A stretch of 7,074 bases of DNA from an uncultured Bacilli bacterium (lineage in GTDB: Bacteria > Bacillota_I > Bacilli_A > RF39 > UBA660). Positions within the stretch are counted from its first letter, which is position 1. Each line of letters opens with the position of its first letter. Positions 5,166 to 7,074 of the stretch are shown here, in pieces. Position numbers and translations under genes: made by a program. Below the pieces are notes generated by a model. It made no database searches. It saw nothing but the letters and a program-made list of their open reading frames with translations, and had not been told where the DNA came from. The stretch is from the NCBI GenBank assembly GCA_947623645.1, contig CANQHK010000062.1, forward strand, positions 1 to 7,074, written 5' to 3'.

Positions 5166-6977
5166 ATGAAAAAAACATTAGATATTTTGAAACGGAATAA
5201 AAAAACTTTAGTAGGATTTGAATTTTTATATAAATTCATTACTGTTTTAATTTTTGGGCCTTTCTTTTTAACGTGCTTTCATTTTATTACGAAGATACAA
5301 GGATATCAATATTTAACATTTGAAAACTTTTTTTCTTTTCTTATGCATCCTTTTACACTTCTATTTTTACTTGTTTTAATTCTCTTTATCACGTTTTATA
5401 CAATTCTAGATATCAGTACGATTATTCTCATTTTAGATGCTTCTTATCAAAAACAAAAAATTACAATTCGCGAAGCCTTTTTAATGGCAGTTCAAAAATC
5501 TCTTCGAGTCTTTCAAACCAAAAACATCTTTTTACCGTTTTTAGTCCTCTTTTTAATTCCTTTTTTAAACATTGGTTTATCAACAGGATATATTTCTACG
5601 ATTTCCATTCCAGAATTTATTATTGATTATATTGTTAAAAATCAAGTTCTTTCCATTCTTTATTTTCTTCTTGTTATTTTCCTTATCATTCTATTATTTC
5701 GTTGGTTATATGTTTTACATTACTTTGTATTAGAAGATTGTAATTTTAAAGAAGCAAGAAAGAAAAGTAGTAATTTAAGTCATCAAAATAAAGGCAAAGA
5801 TTTTATTAAAATTCTTTTATCACAATTGGGAATCTCCGTTCTTTATATTCTTTTCCTACTAGGCAGTATTTTATTGATTCTTCTTCTTTATAAGATTTTT
5901 GGTAAAAATAATTTATTGGGAAACCTTTCAATTACCATTATCTGGCTTTTGATTGCTTTTTCCATCATTATTGTTACTCTTCTAGGTACGCCGATTAGTT
6001 ATGCAATCATCAGTATTTTATTTTATCAACATAAAGAACAGAGAGAGGAAAAAATTGTGGTTCTGAAAAGAAATCCTAAAAAGGAGAAAAAACTTTCTAA
6101 AAACTTTAAAATTTTCCAATATGTTTGTTGTGTTCTTCTTCTTTTCTCAGCTTCTATTTTTACTTATCTTGTCATGAATGGGTATTATGACTTAAATATT
6201 GAATATGTAAGAACAATGGAGGTAACTGCTCATCGGGGAGCATCTGCTAAGTATCCAGAAAATACGATGGAAGCATTCGTTGGAGCAAAAGAACTGGGAG
6301 CAGATTGGATTGAATTAGATGTTCAACAGACAAAAGACAGAAAGTTGATTGTTTTACACGATACCAACTTAAAAAGAACAACAGGAGTGAATAAAAATAC
6401 GTGGGATGTAACCTATGATGAAGTAAAAGACTTAGACGCTGGAAGTTTCTTTGATAAAAAATTTAAAGACACAAGAATCCCTCTTTTAGAAGAAGTCATT
6501 CAATTTGCTAAAGAGAATCATATAAAATTAAATATTGAATTAAAACCAACCGGAAAAGAAGAAAATTTCGAAGAAGATGTTGTTGATCTTATTCGAAAAT
6601 ATGATTTTGAAAAAGACTGTGTTATTACTTCTCAAGTTTACGAAGTTTTAGAAAAAACAAAAAAATATTCTTCGGAAGTATCCACCGTTTACGTTATGAG
6701 TTTGGCCTATGGAGACATTACAGAACTTCGTGCTGCCGACAATTTTAGTATAGAAGCAAGTAGCATTAACAAAACTATGGTCCAAAAAATTCATGCTGCG
6801 GGGAAAGAGTTGTATGCTTGGACAGTAAATACTCCTGAAAGTATTCAAAAAATGATTACTCTTCATGTCGATAATATTATTACAGACGATATTCCTCTTG
6901 CTAAAGATACAATTTATTCTAGTAAAACGAGCAATTTAATCCAAGAATATGTAAAGTTCGTTGAAAATTTATTTTAA
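5166..6977 (+). CDS. Glycerophosphodiester phosphodiesterase with N-terminal membrane domain
   Basis: A 603-aa two-part protein. Residues 1-340 form a membrane domain with about seven hydrophobic stretches (near 23-42, 64-92, 122-142, 162-188, 221-244, 256-288 and 317-338), like the GPDPase_memb domain that precedes GDPD domains in many Bacillota. Residues about 353-583 are the GDPD TIM barrel. Visible there are the catalytic HRG with His356 and Arg357, PENTMEAF (364-371), metal-binding Glu383 and Asp385 in IELDVQ, general-acid His398 in HDTNLKRTTG, Glu458/Lys460 in NIELKP, and YAWTVN (550-555). GDPD enzymes hydrolyse glycerophosphodiesters to glycerol-3-phosphate and an alcohol. Membrane-anchored forms probably act on deacylated phospholipids or glycerophosphate polymers such as lipoteichoic acid; the exact substrate is inferred only. 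The last helix leads straight into the catalytic domain, which is probably extracellular. Starting at the GTG at 5154 would add four residues. The gene stands alone, divergent from the collagen-like genes. Confidence 0.93.
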   Translation: MKKTLDILKRNKKTLVGFEFLYKFITVLIFGPFFLTCFHFITKIQGYQYLTFENFFSFLMHPFTLLFLLVLILFITFYTILDISTIILILDASYQKQKITIREAFLMAVQKSLRVFQTKNIFLPFLVLFLIPFLNIGLSTGYISTISIPEFIIDYIVKNQVLSILYFLLVIFLIILLFRWLYVLHYFVLEDCNFKEARKKSSNLSHQNKGKDFIKILLSQLGISVLYILFLLGSILLILLLYKIFGKNNLLGNLSITIIWLLIAFSIIIVTLLGTPISYAIISILFYQHKEQREEKIVVLKRNPKKEKKLSKNFKIFQYVCCVLLLFSASIFTYLVMNGYYDLNIEYVRTMEVTAHRGASAKYPENTMEAFVGAKELGADWIELDVQQTKDRKLIVLHDTNLKRTTGVNKNTWDVTYDEVKDLDAGSFFDKKFKDTRIPLLEEVIQFAKENHIKLNIELKPTGKEENFEEDVVDLIRKYDFEKDCVITSQVYEVLEKTKKYSSEVSTVYVMSLAYGDITELRAADNFSIEASSINKTMVQKIHAAGKELYAWTVNTPESIQKMITLHVDNIITDDIPLAKDTIYSSKTSNLIQEYVKFVENLF

Positions 6978-6986
6978 AAAAGAATC

Positions 6987-6998
6987 AACTATATAGTT
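6987..6998. repeat. Perfect 12-bp palindrome after the GDPD gene
   Basis: AACTATATAGTT is self-complementary and lies 10 bases after the GDPD stop codon. No T-run follows, so it is not an intrinsic terminator. It may be a binding site for the next gene beyond the window or chance. The remaining bases to the window end hold no supportable gene. Confidence 0.3.
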
Positions 6999-7074
6999 AG
7001 TAAGGCAATCGCATAAAAATTTGACGTAAACTAGAAATTAGAAAAAGGAATGACATTGAATATAAGGTTTTCAA

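Noticed and set aside
6648..6866. Minus-strand frame of 72 codons inside the GDPD gene
   Set aside because: It lies wholly within the conserved GDPD catalytic domain on the opposite strand and shows no ribosome site or recognisable domain.
7045..7074. Possible start of a further gene (AAGGA followed by ATG at 7050 or TTG at 7056)
   Set aside because: Only eight codons are visible before the window ends. The ATG touches the purine run and the TTG is a weak start, so it cannot be supported.

Overview
The window is AT-rich, standard-code DNA from a low-GC Gram-positive bacterium (Bacillota, Bacilli-like). Strong purine-rich Shine-Dalgarno sites, TATAAT-type promoters, and a YtrA-type GntR/ABC operon support this. 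TGG codons encode conserved tryptophans, so there is no need to invoke a Mycoplasma-type code. A conventional bile salt hydrolase gene points to a vertebrate gut inhabitant. The species cannot be named from the sequence.

Layout. (1) 1-1921: a compact three-gene operon encoding a short GntR-family regulator, an ABC ATPase and an ABC-2-type permease. It starts at a promoter whose -10 lies inside a near-perfect palindrome, the probable autoregulatory operator, and ends in a rho-independent terminator (1964-2007). (2) 2042-3078: a bile salt hydrolase (bsh) gene with its own extended -10 promoter and an 8-2-8 palindrome upstream. (3) 3189-4016: a TtcA-like PP-loop ATPase with a cysteine cluster, a probable tRNA-thiolation enzyme. 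(4) 4094-4959, minus strand: two abutting collagen-like reading frames, one with four 54-bp Gly-X-Y repeat units and the next with a short collagen stalk and a C-terminal head domain. They look like either one gene split by a frameshift or a translationally coupled pair. A perfect 11-bp hairpin between the convergent genes serves as a shared bidirectional terminator. (5) 5166-6977: a large membrane-anchored glycerophosphodiester phosphodiesterase. The final ~100 bases hold no supportable gene.

The regions look functionally independent but share a cell-envelope and host-interface flavour: a regulated exporter or envelope-stress ABC system, bile deconjugation, a collagen-like surface or spore-coat protein, and a phosphodiester hydrolase whose catalytic domain probably faces outward. 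The least ordinary part is the collagen-like locus: split frames, a repeated F-x-I-P-Q-G-P-T-G-P module that resembles the end of BclA-type exosporium leaders, and a sigma-E/K-like -10 upstream. I found no CRISPR array, tRNA, rRNA, insertion sequence or clearly undescribed multi-gene system.
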